64,000 nt of DNA from Flectobacillus longus (GTDB lineage Bacteria; Bacteroidota; Bacteroidia; Cytophagales; Spirosomataceae), in NCBI RefSeq assembly GCF_030056705.1, contig NZ_JASHIC010000012.1, forward strand, positions 145,014 through 209,013, given 5' to 3'. Below the pieces are notes generated by a model, which ran no database searches, was not told where the DNA came from, and saw only the letters and a program-made list of their open reading frames with translations. The translations under genes and the position numbers were made by a program. Shown piece after piece: positions 56,583 to 64,000 of the stretch. Position 1 is the stretch's first letter. Every line of letters begins with the position of its first letter.

Positions 56583-56893
56583 TTTATCAAATTAAACAAG
56601 CCATATTCTGCTGTTTACAGAAAGTTAATTTTCTTTAATCTATTTTGAACTTTTGAAAATCGTTTTTTAACACGAAGTATTATTTTATGCAAAGATACAT
56701 ATTAGCATCGTCTATCAGTTCGAAATAGTTGGAAGCAAAGTAGTTTTTCAAAATTTCGAAAAAATAAGCTATCTTGTAAAGTCTTTTCCTTCTAAGCTAA
56801 TCCACACATACATCGAACGCCATCAGAAGGACCTATAAAAAAATCTTCCATTATAGATTGTAGTTTTATCAAATTTTATAAATCATCTATGTT
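56583..56893. other. divergent gap
   Basis: 311 bp between the AlbA_2 and PhyH genes. Contains a TATCTTTG box on the minus strand (56697-56690) and no other feature I can support. Confidence 0.45.
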
Positions 56894-57859
56894 ATGAATT
56901 TACCTTGGGTAGAATCACCTTTTTTTAACGAAATCCTCAAAACCAAGAATCTCACCGAAGAAGAGAAACAATTAGCAACCGAATATCACAAAAATGGTTT
57001 TGTTGTATTAAGAAATGTTTTTTCAGAGGAAGTAATTGACCAAGTAAAAGCCGATATGAATCAAAAAGGCTTTAACGAAGACTTCCCAGTAACTGTTTAC
57101 CGTGATAAAACTCGTATTCAGGATCTTTGGCAATACTCAGATAGTACCAAGCAAGTTTCGTCGAACGACACTATCATGAAAACCTTGGAAATGCTTTATG
57201 ACCGTGAGCCTATCCCATTCCAAACGCTCAACTTTAAGTTTGGTTCTCAACAAAGAGCACACTCTGACACCATTCACTTTAGTTCGATTCCTGCACGTTA
57301 TATGTGTGGCGTTTGGGTGGCTTTGGAGGATGTAACTCCTGAAAATGGTGCAGTATTCTACTACAGTGGCTCACACCGTATGCCAGAATACAACTTTGCA
57401 CACATCAAAGATGCTCCAGAAGATACGACGTACAATGACTACGTTCAGTATGAAGATTTTATGCAGAGTATCATGAACGTTTCGGAGTTTGACAAGAAAT
57501 TCTTTTATGCAAAAAAGGGAGATGCTTTGATTTGGTCTTCAAATATTATTCATGGAGGCTCAAAAGTAGAACTAGAAGGTAGCACTCGTTATTCGCAAGT
57601 AACACACTATTACTTCAAAGATTGTATTTATTATACGCCGATGTTGTCAAACATGGTTACCAACGAGCTGTATTTACGCAACGGATTCAAGAATATCAAA
57701 ACTGGAGAGAGTGTCGAGTCTAATTTCAATGGGCACGTGATCAATCCATTACAAACAGCAAATGACAAAGCAATTTTGAACAATCGATTGGATGATGTGA
57801 AAAAAATCTTAAAATTGATAAAATTAAAAGATAAGATTGTTAAGAAGTTATTCAAATAA
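56894..57859 (+). CDS. phytanoyl-CoA dioxygenase family protein
   Basis: 321 residues of the PhyH Fe(II)/2-oxoglutarate oxygenase family. Iron ligands look present: His and Asp in RAHSDTIHFSS (about 133-143) and the distal His of NIIHGGSKVE (about 217-226), followed by an Arg in STRYSQVTHYY. The usual substrate class is small hydroxylatable compounds; the true one is unknown. It stands alone; a strong hairpin follows. The ATG at 56894 begins MNLPWVESPFFNEILK. Confidence 0.83.
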   Translation: MNLPWVESPFFNEILKTKNLTEEEKQLATEYHKNGFVVLRNVFSEEVIDQVKADMNQKGFNEDFPVTVYRDKTRIQDLWQYSDSTKQVSSNDTIMKTLEMLYDREPIPFQTLNFKFGSQQRAHSDTIHFSSIPARYMCGVWVALEDVTPENGAVFYYSGSHRMPEYNFAHIKDAPEDTTYNDYVQYEDFMQSIMNVSEFDKKFFYAKKGDALIWSSNIIHGGSKVELEGSTRYSQVTHYYFKDCIYYTPMLSNMVTNELYLRNGFKNIKTGESVESNFNGHVINPLQTANDKAILNNRLDDVKKILKLIKLKDKIVKKLFK

Positions 57860-57861
57860 AG

Positions 57862-57900
57862 CAAAAACGCCTCTCGAAAATGTTTCGAGAGGCGTTTTTG
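57862..57900. terminator. perfect 18-bp bidirectional terminator
   Basis: CAAAAACGCCTCTCGAAA (57862-57879) pairs with TTTCGAGAGGCGTTTTTG (57883-57900), loop ATG. It ends the PhyH gene and also sits just downstream of the tRNA tail on the other strand, so it probably also ended the original tRNA. Confidence 0.9.
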
Positions 57901-57901
57901 T

Positions 57902-57925
57902 TGGTGGAGACGGAGAGATTCGAAC
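57902..57925 (-). other. 3' tail of a tRNA gene, attachment site of an integrative element
   Basis: On the minus strand TTCGAATCTCTCCGTCTCCA then CCA is the T-loop, 3' side of the T-stem, acceptor strand and encoded CCA of a tRNA. The 5' side of the T-stem should be GAGAG, but the sequence just upstream (CGGTG) does not pair, and no anticodon or D arm follows. So only the tail remains: the cut lies inside the T-loop. The acceptor 5' strand would be GGAGACG. A tRNA-Ser is possible but unproven. The intact tRNA should be at the other end of the element, beyond 64000. Confidence 0.75.
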
Positions 57926-58030
57926 ACCGAAAAGTTACCACTAATACCGCTTATTTTAACGTATGGGGCATTTTTCTCGTTGACGTATAGAGAATTTCCA
58001 CTGCCACTCAGCTTTTTTTGTGATTATTTA

Positions 58031-58924
58031 TTAAAAATTTAATAGCTCTATAAACTCCGATTCTATAAGCACCTGAACATCTAGCCCTTTACTAATCATT
58101 TGTTCTACTTTCTTCATTTTTGAGGATTTCATTTCTAATCCCACTTTATACAAATCTTGCTGTCCAACTACTAAAAACTTGGTATTTGACGTAACTCCAT
58201 CTTTAGGCACTCCTCCAATTTTAGCTACTAATTCTCGTCCTCCTTCTTTAGTAAAAGCCGAGAAGGTTCCAGAAAAAACCACCTCCTTACCAAAAAATGG
58301 ATGTGCTTCATTTTCTGTCAATTCTATATTTAGTTTTCTTCCTAGTGGAGTACTGGTTCTAAATCTATTGGAGAGCTTGAAATAATTTGTATCTATAAAA
58401 TCATTGATTTCTTCTAAAGACTGAACTGCGGACTCCTGAAGAATATTCTTGAATAAGAGTGCTGTAACTTCCGCATCTTCTAAGGCATTATGATGATTAA
58501 ATTCAACACCTAATTTCTCACTTACCAATGAGGCTAGATTATAAGCTAATTCATTTGGCCAGATTATTTTTGATAAATCTAACGTACAATAAGTGGTCAT
58601 TGGAATGTTTTCTAACTCATAGTGATTTATCAAATGAGCAAGAACATTGAAGTCAAATTTCCCGTTATGTGCAACCAAGGTTTGGTTTTCTAGGTATGGC
58701 TTTATCTCGTGCCATAATTCTTTAAAATCTGGCTGGTCTGTCAACATATCAAGCTTTATTCCATGCACTTTATATTGCATGAATCCTACTTCTAATGGTG
58801 TAGGCTTGATTAACCAGTATTTTTTTTCAACGATTTGTCCGTCCTCTACCTTCACAAGTCCCAAAGAACAAGCACTCCTCCGAAAGTTATTTGCAGTTTC
58901 AAAATCTATAGCGGTGTAATTCAT
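58031..58924 (-). CDS. DnaQ-like 3'-5' exonuclease with C-terminal BRCT domain
   Basis: 297 residues. The exonuclease domain (about 1-165) has DFETANNFRRSACSLG (Asp7, Glu9) and AHNGKFDFNVLAHLI (Asp of FDF), and HHNALEDAEVTALLF (His and Asp near 148-154), a full DEDDh set. The C-terminal part (about 205-295) is BRCT-like: FFGKEVVFSGTFSAF, GGRELVAKIGGVPKDGV and TKFLVVGQQDLYK. Such proteins trim DNA ends; the true role in the element is unknown. It shares an ATGA overlap with the upstream small gene. Confidence 0.85.
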   Translation of the reverse strand: MNYTAIDFETANNFRRSACSLGLVKVEDGQIVEKKYWLIKPTPLEVGFMQYKVHGIKLDMLTDQPDFKELWHEIKPYLENQTLVAHNGKFDFNVLAHLINHYELENIPMTTYCTLDLSKIIWPNELAYNLASLVSEKLGVEFNHHNALEDAEVTALLFKNILQESAVQSLEEINDFIDTNYFKLSNRFRTSTPLGRKLNIELTENEAHPFFGKEVVFSGTFSAFTKEGGRELVAKIGGVPKDGVTSNTKFLVVGQQDLYKVGLEMKSSKMKKVEQMISKGLDVQVLIESEFIELLNF

Positions 58925-59241
58925 TTTAGATATGCTTTAGCAGGTGAATTTGATATAATTTCTAAAAACTCTGTTGTAGTAAGTTTTTGCATACTTGCCA
59001 GTCTAGCATTAATTAGTTTATCCTTATTTTTAGCTAGAGTAATAGAACTTAGATAATTACTGATTAGAACTTTATCAGAGTCAAAATCCTCAGTAACAAT
59101 GAACTTTACATTGTCACCTAAATGCTCGTAATACTTTGTTCCTATTCCAGAACAGTAACCTACAAGTTGTCTTAGATAATGATTGGAATCTGGTATTGAT
59201 TCTCCGAAGAATACCAACTGATTTGAAAATGGGTTCGTCAT
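58921..59241 (-). CDS. small protein of unknown function, BRCT-like look
   Basis: 106 residues. The segment QLVFFGESIPDSNHYLRQLV then VGYCSGIGTKYYEH and VKFIVTEDFDSDKVLI has a BRCT-like order (beta strand, helix, GG-like loop, strand), but I cannot assign it with confidence. Its stop overlaps the start of the exonuclease by four bases (ATGA), so the two are translationally coupled and probably act together. Confidence 0.6.
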   Translation of the reverse strand: MTNPFSNQLVFFGESIPDSNHYLRQLVGYCSGIGTKYYEHLGDNVKFIVTEDFDSDKVLISNYLSSITLAKNKDKLINARLASMQKLTTTEFLEIISNSPAKAYLK

Positions 59242-59367
59242 TGTCGGTGTATATAGGTTGATTATTGGTTGAATTATTCACTTATATATAGAACTTTATC
59301 AATAGGAGAAGCCAACAAAATGGGCATTTCATCGCTTCTCGACTAATTTCTATTAAGCATAAATGTT

Positions 59368-59757
59368 TTAATTAGGTACAGAAGTCGGATTTTTTGCAGG
59401 GGAGCCCCCTTTAATTTTCTCTGCTTCCAAGTCCTTGATTTTTTCTTTTCTTAGCTCTGCTAATTCGCGTAACAGCTCGTTTTCTCTTGTTAAAGCCTGC
59501 TGGAATCTATCATATTCCACTTTACTAATCACAACAGTATCAAGCTCTTCACTCTTTTCTGTTTCGTAAAGTTGATTTTGAGTTACTTCGAGAACCTCAG
59601 CCAAAAGCAACAGTCTCTTTCCCGTTGGCATAGTTATTCCTTTCTCCCATTTCTCGACCGATTGAAATGACACTCCTAGTTTTTCCGCCAGTTGTTTTAA
59701 TGTCAGTCCTTTCGCTATTCTGATTCTTCTAATATTTTTTCCGAATTGTGATTCCAT
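59368..59757 (-). CDS. XRE family transcriptional regulator
   Basis: 129 residues. HTH of the XRE/Cro-C1 type at about 6-60: NIRRIRIAKGLTLKQLAEKL, GVSFQSVEKWEKG, TMPTGKRLLLLAEVLEV. The C-terminal part (about 75-129) is Glu/Lys-rich and likely a coiled coil, with AEKIKGGSPAKNPTSVPN as its end. It faces the operator-rich divergent region and probably represses the primase operon and itself, in the manner of element immunity repressors. Confidence 0.88.
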   Translation of the reverse strand: MESQFGKNIRRIRIAKGLTLKQLAEKLGVSFQSVEKWEKGITMPTGKRLLLLAEVLEVTQNQLYETEKSEELDTVVISKVEYDRFQQALTRENELLRELAELRKEKIKDLEAEKIKGGSPAKNPTSVPN

Positions 59758-59765
59758 AGTAAAAA

Positions 59766-59842
59766 ATTCACTTTTTATTTGTATAATTCACTTTATAGGT
59801 GAATATTTGCACAGTACAAAAACACAGTAATTAAGCACAGTA
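59766..59842. promoter_or_regulatory. operator region with palindrome and CACAGTA repeats
   Basis: Divergent gap between the XRE gene and the primase-side genes. A palindrome ATTCAC-N7-GTGAAT (59786-59804) has a further half ATTCAC 20 bp before it (59766-59771), a good XRE operator candidate. Next to it the 7-mer CACAGTA occurs three times in the same direction (59810-59816, 59823-59829, 59836-59842) at exactly 13-bp steps. The steps look like binding sites for one protein on one face, or iterons. Confidence 0.6.
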
Positions 59843-59855
59843 AAAATACGTAGTT

Positions 59856-60149
59856 ATGCAGTTAAATCAAATCTTATCGAAAGAAGAGGAGCGTATATTA
59901 TTGAATGGTCGGATAAATGCTATCAAACCAATCCTCATATCTATTCCAAAATGGAGACGCAAGCTTTACGCTAAAAATCCGATTTATCAGGCGAAAGAAT
60001 TCCATGTTCAAAATGTGCTTAGGAACAAAAGCACGAACCTTGAACTTACAGATCTATTGGAACAAATTGTGACTGAATACCTTCAAGAAAAAGAAGGACA
60101 GGAAGACAGAAATGAAGATATACGCTCTCGCTTAAACATCAAAATGTAA
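59856..60149 (+). CDS. small element protein of unknown function
   Basis: 97 residues, basic in the middle. Stretches ILSKEEERILLNGRINAIKP (6-25) and SIPKWRRKLYAKNPIYQAKEFHVQNVL (about 29-55) look helical; the C-terminus is acidic. No family is recognised. It is first in the plus-strand operon that reaches the primase gene, and the next gene follows after 15 bp. Confidence 0.6.
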   Translation: MQLNQILSKEEERILLNGRINAIKPILISIPKWRRKLYAKNPIYQAKEFHVQNVLRNKSTNLELTDLLEQIVTEYLQEKEGQEDRNEDIRSRLNIKM

Positions 60150-60164
60150 CCCCCATTTACAATA

Positions 60165-60461
60165 ATGAACAAAGCTACGTCTTTGCAAACTCCACGGACG
60201 ATTCAGGAGTTTGCCAGAACCTTTATGGCCTTTTCGCAGGGGTCTGAGGTAAATATCAAACACCTAGGTGGTGGATTCTGGGAATGTGAATTTACTGTTT
60301 ATCAACAATTTAACTGGGGCGACCCCTCGCACTGGAACTCGGTTAAGGATTGGCCATCGGAACTATATTCTTATGCCTTTTTCTCCGATTATATCTGGAA
60401 CCCACAGTGTAATTCTTTTCAACGTATTCATACCATCGGCTTTAATTTCCAAATACAATGA
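60165..60461 (+). CDS. small element protein of unknown function
   Basis: 98 residues with a Trp/aromatic-rich second half: GGGFWECEFTVYQQFNWGDP and SHWNSVKDWP. No family recognised. It overlaps the next gene by four bases at 60458-60461 (ATGA), indicating translational coupling in the primase operon. Confidence 0.6.
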   Translation: MNKATSLQTPRTIQEFARTFMAFSQGSEVNIKHLGGGFWECEFTVYQQFNWGDPSHWNSVKDWPSELYSYAFFSDYIWNPQCNSFQRIHTIGFNFQIQ

Positions 60462-60730
60462 CTGTCACCTCACATACTACTAGCTATCAATTGTTGCGCC
60501 TTTATCTGGCGGGGCAGCTCTCTCCAGACGATTGCCCTGCGGCTATCAAGATTTGTAAAAACAAGTTGGACTTTCTAGCCACTTGTATCGGCAGAGCCCA
60601 TCAGGATAAGGCTTGGGGCATTAGTGGAGCAGAAGAAGATTTGGAGATATGGTTGGACTATAAACAACGCTTCGAAAATATGCTTGAGCACTTAATGCAA
60701 CTTTCTGAAACACAACAAGCCCCTATCTGA
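60458..60730 (+). CDS. small element protein of unknown function
   Basis: 90 residues. SYQLLRLYLAGQLSPDDCPA, then KNKLDFLATCIGRAHQDKAWG and EEDLEIWLDYKQRFENMLEH suggest a mostly helical protein. I recognise no family. It is in the operon ahead of the primase gene, two bases before its start codon (60733). Confidence 0.6.
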   Translation: MTVTSHTTSYQLLRLYLAGQLSPDDCPAAIKICKNKLDFLATCIGRAHQDKAWGISGAEEDLEIWLDYKQRFENMLEHLMQLSETQQAPI

Positions 60731-60732
60731 AA

Positions 60733-63711
60733 ATGTCTTATATCACAGTAAAAGAGTACTATCAACATACAAACGGAGGTCTCGATATCATTGTAGAACT
60801 TTTCCCTGAAGCTGAAAAAGCTTCAAGGGAAAAGAACCATAAGTTTAGCATTAGAGAAGAACGCACCCCAAGTGCTACTTTATATTTCCCTGAGGGCCGT
60901 GACCATTACTATGTCAATGATTTTGGCGATAAGATGTATAGTCCTATCGACTTGGTAATGATTGAACAAAATCTTGACTTTAGGGGAGCATGCAGATGGA
61001 TAGAACAAACTTTCAATATAGCCTCTAAAACGCTGGGTGTGGCCACCTCCAAACCCAAACCTGAGTACCGCAAAACAAATGCTGAGGAATCAGATCCAAT
61101 CGGTAAACGCTCGTGGGTAATTCAGGAAAAACCTTTATTGAGCCACCTCAAGATTCTTTTTTCTAAGTATGTATGGAGCTATTTGCAAAAGCAGGATTCC
61201 AAAAACGACGAGCAAGCCGACGATACCGCCTATCGTAACGCTATGGTACTACTTGAGCGTTATAATTTGTTTGTATTGGAGTCGTCGAGCCTTGTGGGGC
61301 GTGACAAGGAAACTGGCAAGAAGGTAGTGCATACTTTCTACTCTACGGAGTCCTACCCTATTTTTATGTACAATGAGGGTACATGGCAAAAGTTTTATGA
61401 ACCGCTTAAAAGTGACCCTTCTCGTAGATTTGTAAGCTATGGGGACAAACCCCAAAACTATATGTTTGGGGAGTCTCGTATTGCGAAAATGTACGCCAAT
61501 GTACAGCGCTATGCTAATAGTGAGGACGAAGAAGAGGTAAAGCTTCAGGATATTATTATCTGTACTGGTGGTAGCGATGCCCTCAATGTGGCAGCGCTAG
61601 GGTTTGAGGTGGTGTGGTTCAACTCCGAAACCGTAAAGCCCTGGAATATTGATATCAAAAAGCTGAAGGGATGGGCTCATAGGGTGTACAATTTGCCAGA
61701 CATAGATGCCACTGGCAAATCAAAAGCTTTTGAACTGGCCATGTATCATTTGGATATCCATACAATTTATTTGCCCGATAGCTTACGTCTTATCAAAACA
61801 GGAAATTTTGACGAAGAAAACCGCCCCAAATACTGCAAGGATGTACGGGACTACCTGAACCATTACGGAGCCAATGACTTCCGTAATCTTTTGAATGTAT
61901 CCTATCCATTTAGATTTTGGAATAAAGTAAAGGCTTTGGACTCGAAAGGTTTACCCAAAATTGTAGAGGGTAAAGAGGTCTATAAATACAGTGGTCGCCC
62001 CAAAGTATTGTTAAACTTCTTATACCGCAATGGCTTTGCTCAGATAGCCACCAGAGCTGGCGTATTTCAGTATGTCAGAATAGACAAGAATATCGTCAAG
62101 TCGGTAACAGTCGAAGAAATCAAGGAGTTTATTGATAATTTCTTGGAAAGCATTCATGCCGAACCTGAACTGTTGGATGCCTTTATCCGCTCGAAGGACA
62201 TTAGCGAATCTACATTTAGTCGTCTACCCAAAATCACTTTGGAGTTTAAGGATCACGACCGCAATACCCAATTTATGTTCTTCAAAAATGAGGTTTGGCG
62301 AGTTACCAAAAACGATATAGAGGTTATCAAAGCCCAAAAAGCTGATAGATATGTCTGGGAAAATGAGGTAATAAAACCTTTGTGTTTTGACGAAGATGGT
62401 AACGATTTGGAGCTGGAAGTAAAACGGACTGACCCCTTCTTTAAAATCCGTAAAGACGAAGAAGGAGACTTAGTAATCGACATTTTGCGAAACGATAACC
62501 CATTCTTAAACTTCTTGATTAATACCTCCAGAATCTATTGGCGCAACGAGCTGGAAGATAATCTTGACCGCTCAGGCTTGGACAAAGAAGCCTATCGTAA
62601 AAAGCACCAATTCTCAATAGCTGGTCCATTATTAAAACCCGAACAGCAAAAGGAACAGATGCAACACCTCATAGCCAAGCTTTGCGCTTACGGGTATTTT
62701 TTGCATCGTGAAAAGGATGATGCCAATACCTACTGTGTGTGGAGTTTGGACTATGTCATGCGTGATTCCGAAAAATCGCAGGGTGGTACTGGTAAATCTA
62801 TTTTCGGTAAAAGCCTTATGCACCTGATGCAATACGAGACCCTAGATGGACGAGAAAAAGACCTTACCAAAAACCGACATATCTATGAAAATGTAACGGA
62901 GCATACCGATTACCTCTTGGTAGATGATGGTGCGAAGTACTTGGATTTCCCGTTTTTCTTCGCCCTTGTTACCACCTTTATGAAGGTAAACCCCAAGGGT
63001 ACCAAGTCCTACAACTTGATGTTTAAGGATACGCCAAAGCTCCATATCTCAAGCAATTTTCCACCGATGGATTCAGACGACAGTACACTTCGTCGATTGT
63101 GGTTTTTAGCGTTTTCGGATTACTATCACTACAACAGTACTGGCGAGTATAGGGAAGTACGTAGACCTATTGATGAGTTTGGAAAAAGCCTTTTCCAGCA
63201 TTTTAACCGTGACGAATGGAATGCCTTTATGAATATGGCAGCACAATGTATTCAGGCATTTATGGAGTATGGTAAAGTAGAGCCTCCCATGTCTGAAATC
63301 ATGGCTAATACCTACCGAAACAAATTGGGACCGAACTTCTTACAGTGGGCTAATATGTACTTTCAGGAGGATAACGAAACGCTTAACTGCTATATACCAA
63401 GGTATAAAATCTTTGAGACCTATAAAATGGAAGTAAGCAGCGATATCACAGCAGCCACCTTCAAAGACAAGATTGTGATGTACTGTAGAATGAAAAATTG
63501 GACATTGAACCCTCTCGATGCCAAACATATACAGGAGGATAGAAGGATTAATATCAAGTGTGCTACCAGAGAGGTATATGATAATAAGATAAAGTCCTGG
63601 TCTACCATAGAATTACCCAAACCGCAGTCAATAGAACATTTCTATATACAAACGCCTGGTACCGATATTACAGGCCGAGGATTACCAGAGAAAAAGAGCT
63701 TACCATTCTAG
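60733..63711 (+). CDS. phage/element-type primase-helicase
   Basis: 992 residues, a fused replication protein. The N-terminal third begins MSYITVKEYYQHTNGGLDII and includes REERTPSATLYFPEGRDHYY and a primase-like fold; a TOPRIM-like stretch IIICTGGSDALNVAALGFEV lies near 273. The C-terminal half is a superfamily-3-type helicase with Walker A GGTGKS at about 684-689, LLVDDGAKYLDF (Walker B) near 730 and the sensor region SSNFPPMDSDDSTLRRLWFL. Proteins of this type copy the element's DNA. The CHC2 zinc motif of DnaG is not visible. It sits after three small coupled genes. Confidence 0.8.
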   Translation: MSYITVKEYYQHTNGGLDIIVELFPEAEKASREKNHKFSIREERTPSATLYFPEGRDHYYVNDFGDKMYSPIDLVMIEQNLDFRGACRWIEQTFNIASKTLGVATSKPKPEYRKTNAEESDPIGKRSWVIQEKPLLSHLKILFSKYVWSYLQKQDSKNDEQADDTAYRNAMVLLERYNLFVLESSSLVGRDKETGKKVVHTFYSTESYPIFMYNEGTWQKFYEPLKSDPSRRFVSYGDKPQNYMFGESRIAKMYANVQRYANSEDEEEVKLQDIIICTGGSDALNVAALGFEVVWFNSETVKPWNIDIKKLKGWAHRVYNLPDIDATGKSKAFELAMYHLDIHTIYLPDSLRLIKTGNFDEENRPKYCKDVRDYLNHYGANDFRNLLNVSYPFRFWNKVKALDSKGLPKIVEGKEVYKYSGRPKVLLNFLYRNGFAQIATRAGVFQYVRIDKNIVKSVTVEEIKEFIDNFLESIHAEPELLDAFIRSKDISESTFSRLPKITLEFKDHDRNTQFMFFKNEVWRVTKNDIEVIKAQKADRYVWENEVIKPLCFDEDGNDLELEVKRTDPFFKIRKDEEGDLVIDILRNDNPFLNFLINTSRIYWRNELEDNLDRSGLDKEAYRKKHQFSIAGPLLKPEQQKEQMQHLIAKLCAYGYFLHREKDDANTYCVWSLDYVMRDSEKSQGGTGKSIFGKSLMHLMQYETLDGREKDLTKNRHIYENVTEHTDYLLVDDGAKYLDFPFFFALVTTFMKVNPKGTKSYNLMFKDTPKLHISSNFPPMDSDDSTLRRLWFLAFSDYYHYNSTGEYREVRRPIDEFGKSLFQHFNRDEWNAFMNMAAQCIQAFMEYGKVEPPMSEIMANTYRNKLGPNFLQWANMYFQEDNETLNCYIPRYKIFETYKMEVSSDITAATFKDKIVMYCRMKNWTLNPLDAKHIQEDRRINIKCATREVYDNKIKSWSTIELPKPQSIEHFYIQTPGTDITGRGLPEKKSLPF

Positions 63712-63730
63712 TACAGTATGATAAGAAGTA

Positions 63731-63786
63731 GTGGCCAATGCTGAGGAGTCGAAATCTTGCAGGACAAAGCTCCACAGCATGGCCAC
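63731..63786. repeat. long imperfect hairpin after the primase gene
   Basis: GTGGCCAATGCTGAGGAG (63731-63748) pairs with CTCCACAGCATGGCCAC (63770-63786), one mismatch and a one-base gap, loop of 21 nt. There is no T-run on either side, so it is unlikely to be a simple terminator. It could be an RNA processing site or a protein-binding palindrome of the element. Confidence 0.65.
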
Positions 63787-63824
63787 TCTGATTAATAATT
63801 ATTAACCAAACCAAAGTTAAGAAA

Positions 63825-63902
63825 ATGACACAAGACGAAAGAAAAAAACTCAGAGAGCATTACAATCTATTACCAAACATCTGTAAGCTTCCCCAAAAAT
63901 AG
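63825..63902 (+). CDS. short reading frame, perhaps cut by the insertion sequence
   Basis: ATG at 63825 encodes MTQDERKKLREHYNLLPNIC and five more residues, then TAG at 63900-63902. It opens like a charged helical protein but is too short to judge. The IS3-type transposase starts 52 bp later, so the gene may have been truncated by the insertion. A true short peptide is equally possible. Confidence 0.35.
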   Translation: MTQDERKKLREHYNLLPNICKLPQK

Positions 63903-63954
63903 TACGGATTAAAAGTTTAAAAAGTGTGATATTTTTTAACTTTAGGTAAGTATT

Positions 63955-64000
63955 ATGAAAAGGAGCAAATTTAGTCCGACCGAAATTGCCAAGATTCTTA
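63955..64000 (+). CDS. IS3-family transposase OrfA, N-terminal part
   Basis: ATG at 63955 encodes MKRSKFSPTEIAKIL up to the window edge. The pattern MKxSKFS-(T/E)-x-I-x-x-IL is the usual opening of IS3-family (IS407-type) OrfA proteins with an HTH. The terminal repeat of the IS should lie between about 63903 and 63950, but I cannot fix it. The rest of the IS is outside the window. Confidence 0.8.
   Translation, partial: MKRSKFSPTEIAKIL

Larger units (their letters stand above)
57926..64000. mobile_element. integrative element, left part (continues beyond window)
   Basis: Region starting at the tRNA tail and running off the window. Gene content differs from the chromosome before it: DnaQ-BRCT exonuclease and a small protein on the minus strand, XRE regulator facing a repeat-rich control region, three small unknown genes, a 992-residue primase-helicase, and an IS3-type transposase. 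Near the boundary two similar sites, AACGTATGGGG (57958-57968) and GACGTATAGAG (57982-57992), could be arm sites for an integrase. No integrase is visible, so it should lie beyond 64000. Confidence 0.65.

Noticed and set aside
57902..57990. A complete tRNA gene.
   Set aside because: Only the T-loop to CCA is present; the anticodon and D arms are missing and the T-stem does not pair.
1..64000. CRISPR arrays.
   Set aside because: No regularly spaced identical repeats with spacers were seen; the repeats found are palindromes scattered in gaps.

Overview
The window is AT-rich chromosomal DNA from a member of the Bacteroidota, most likely the order Cytophagales. I base this on the SusC/SusD pair, the ECF sigma/FecR pair, BT_3928-type DoxX and DUF1599 genes beside folP, DUF4403, DUF2279 and DUF2027-Smr proteins, and several promoters that fit the Bacteroidota pattern TTTG-N19-21-TAnnTTTG. 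The genus is inference.

Layout. 1-4660: rpsP (cut by the window edge), the RNase P RNA gene with its own promoter and terminator, and three Bacteroidota-type genes (DUF4403 lipoprotein, Smr/DUF2027 protein, DUF2279 protein). 4720-10860: a leucine operon on the minus strand, leuC-leuD-leuA-leuB. Each of its three junctions holds a repeat-type insert: two four-helix-bundle (23S-IVP-like) genes flanked by inverted TAGGC-rich repeats, and one gene-less palindrome of the same family. A leader ORF plus terminator hairpin lies upstream of leuC. 10860-13770: a decayed toxin-like module. A zeta-toxin-type kinase gene is split in two around a two-gene cassette of unknown function, and the companion gene upstream is broken. 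13770-33500: housekeeping and envelope genes (VWA membrane protein, fabG, WG-repeat protein, clpC, WbqC protein, LpxL-type acyltransferase, TPR protein, folP, DUF1599, DoxX, aroK, OmpP1-type porin, Tyr/Asn/Gly-rich lipoprotein, proS).

33760-46660: a polysaccharide utilisation locus (GH16 glucanase, duplicated carbohydrate-binding lipoprotein, SusD, STN-containing SusC, FecR anti-sigma, ECF sigma), followed by a LytTR/LytS two-component pair. A plus-strand terminator between fecR and susC suggests a cis-antisense RNA of the kind known to repress some Bacteroides PULs. 47390-57860: CBM9/DUF5916 protein, EamA transporter, threonine aldolase, galT-galK with a divergent LacI-family regulator, an AlbA_2 regulator and a PhyH-family dioxygenase.

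57900-64000: the left part of an integrative element inserted in the 3' end of a tRNA gene. Only the tRNA tail remains at 57902-57925. The element carries a DnaQ-BRCT exonuclease, a small companion protein, an XRE regulator facing an operator-rich region, three small unknown genes and a 992-residue primase-helicase. An IS3-type transposase gene begins at the window edge.

The most unusual themes are the repeat/IVP inserts at all three leu junctions, the split kinase gene with its cassette, the predicted antisense RNA at susC, and the tRNA-anchored element.
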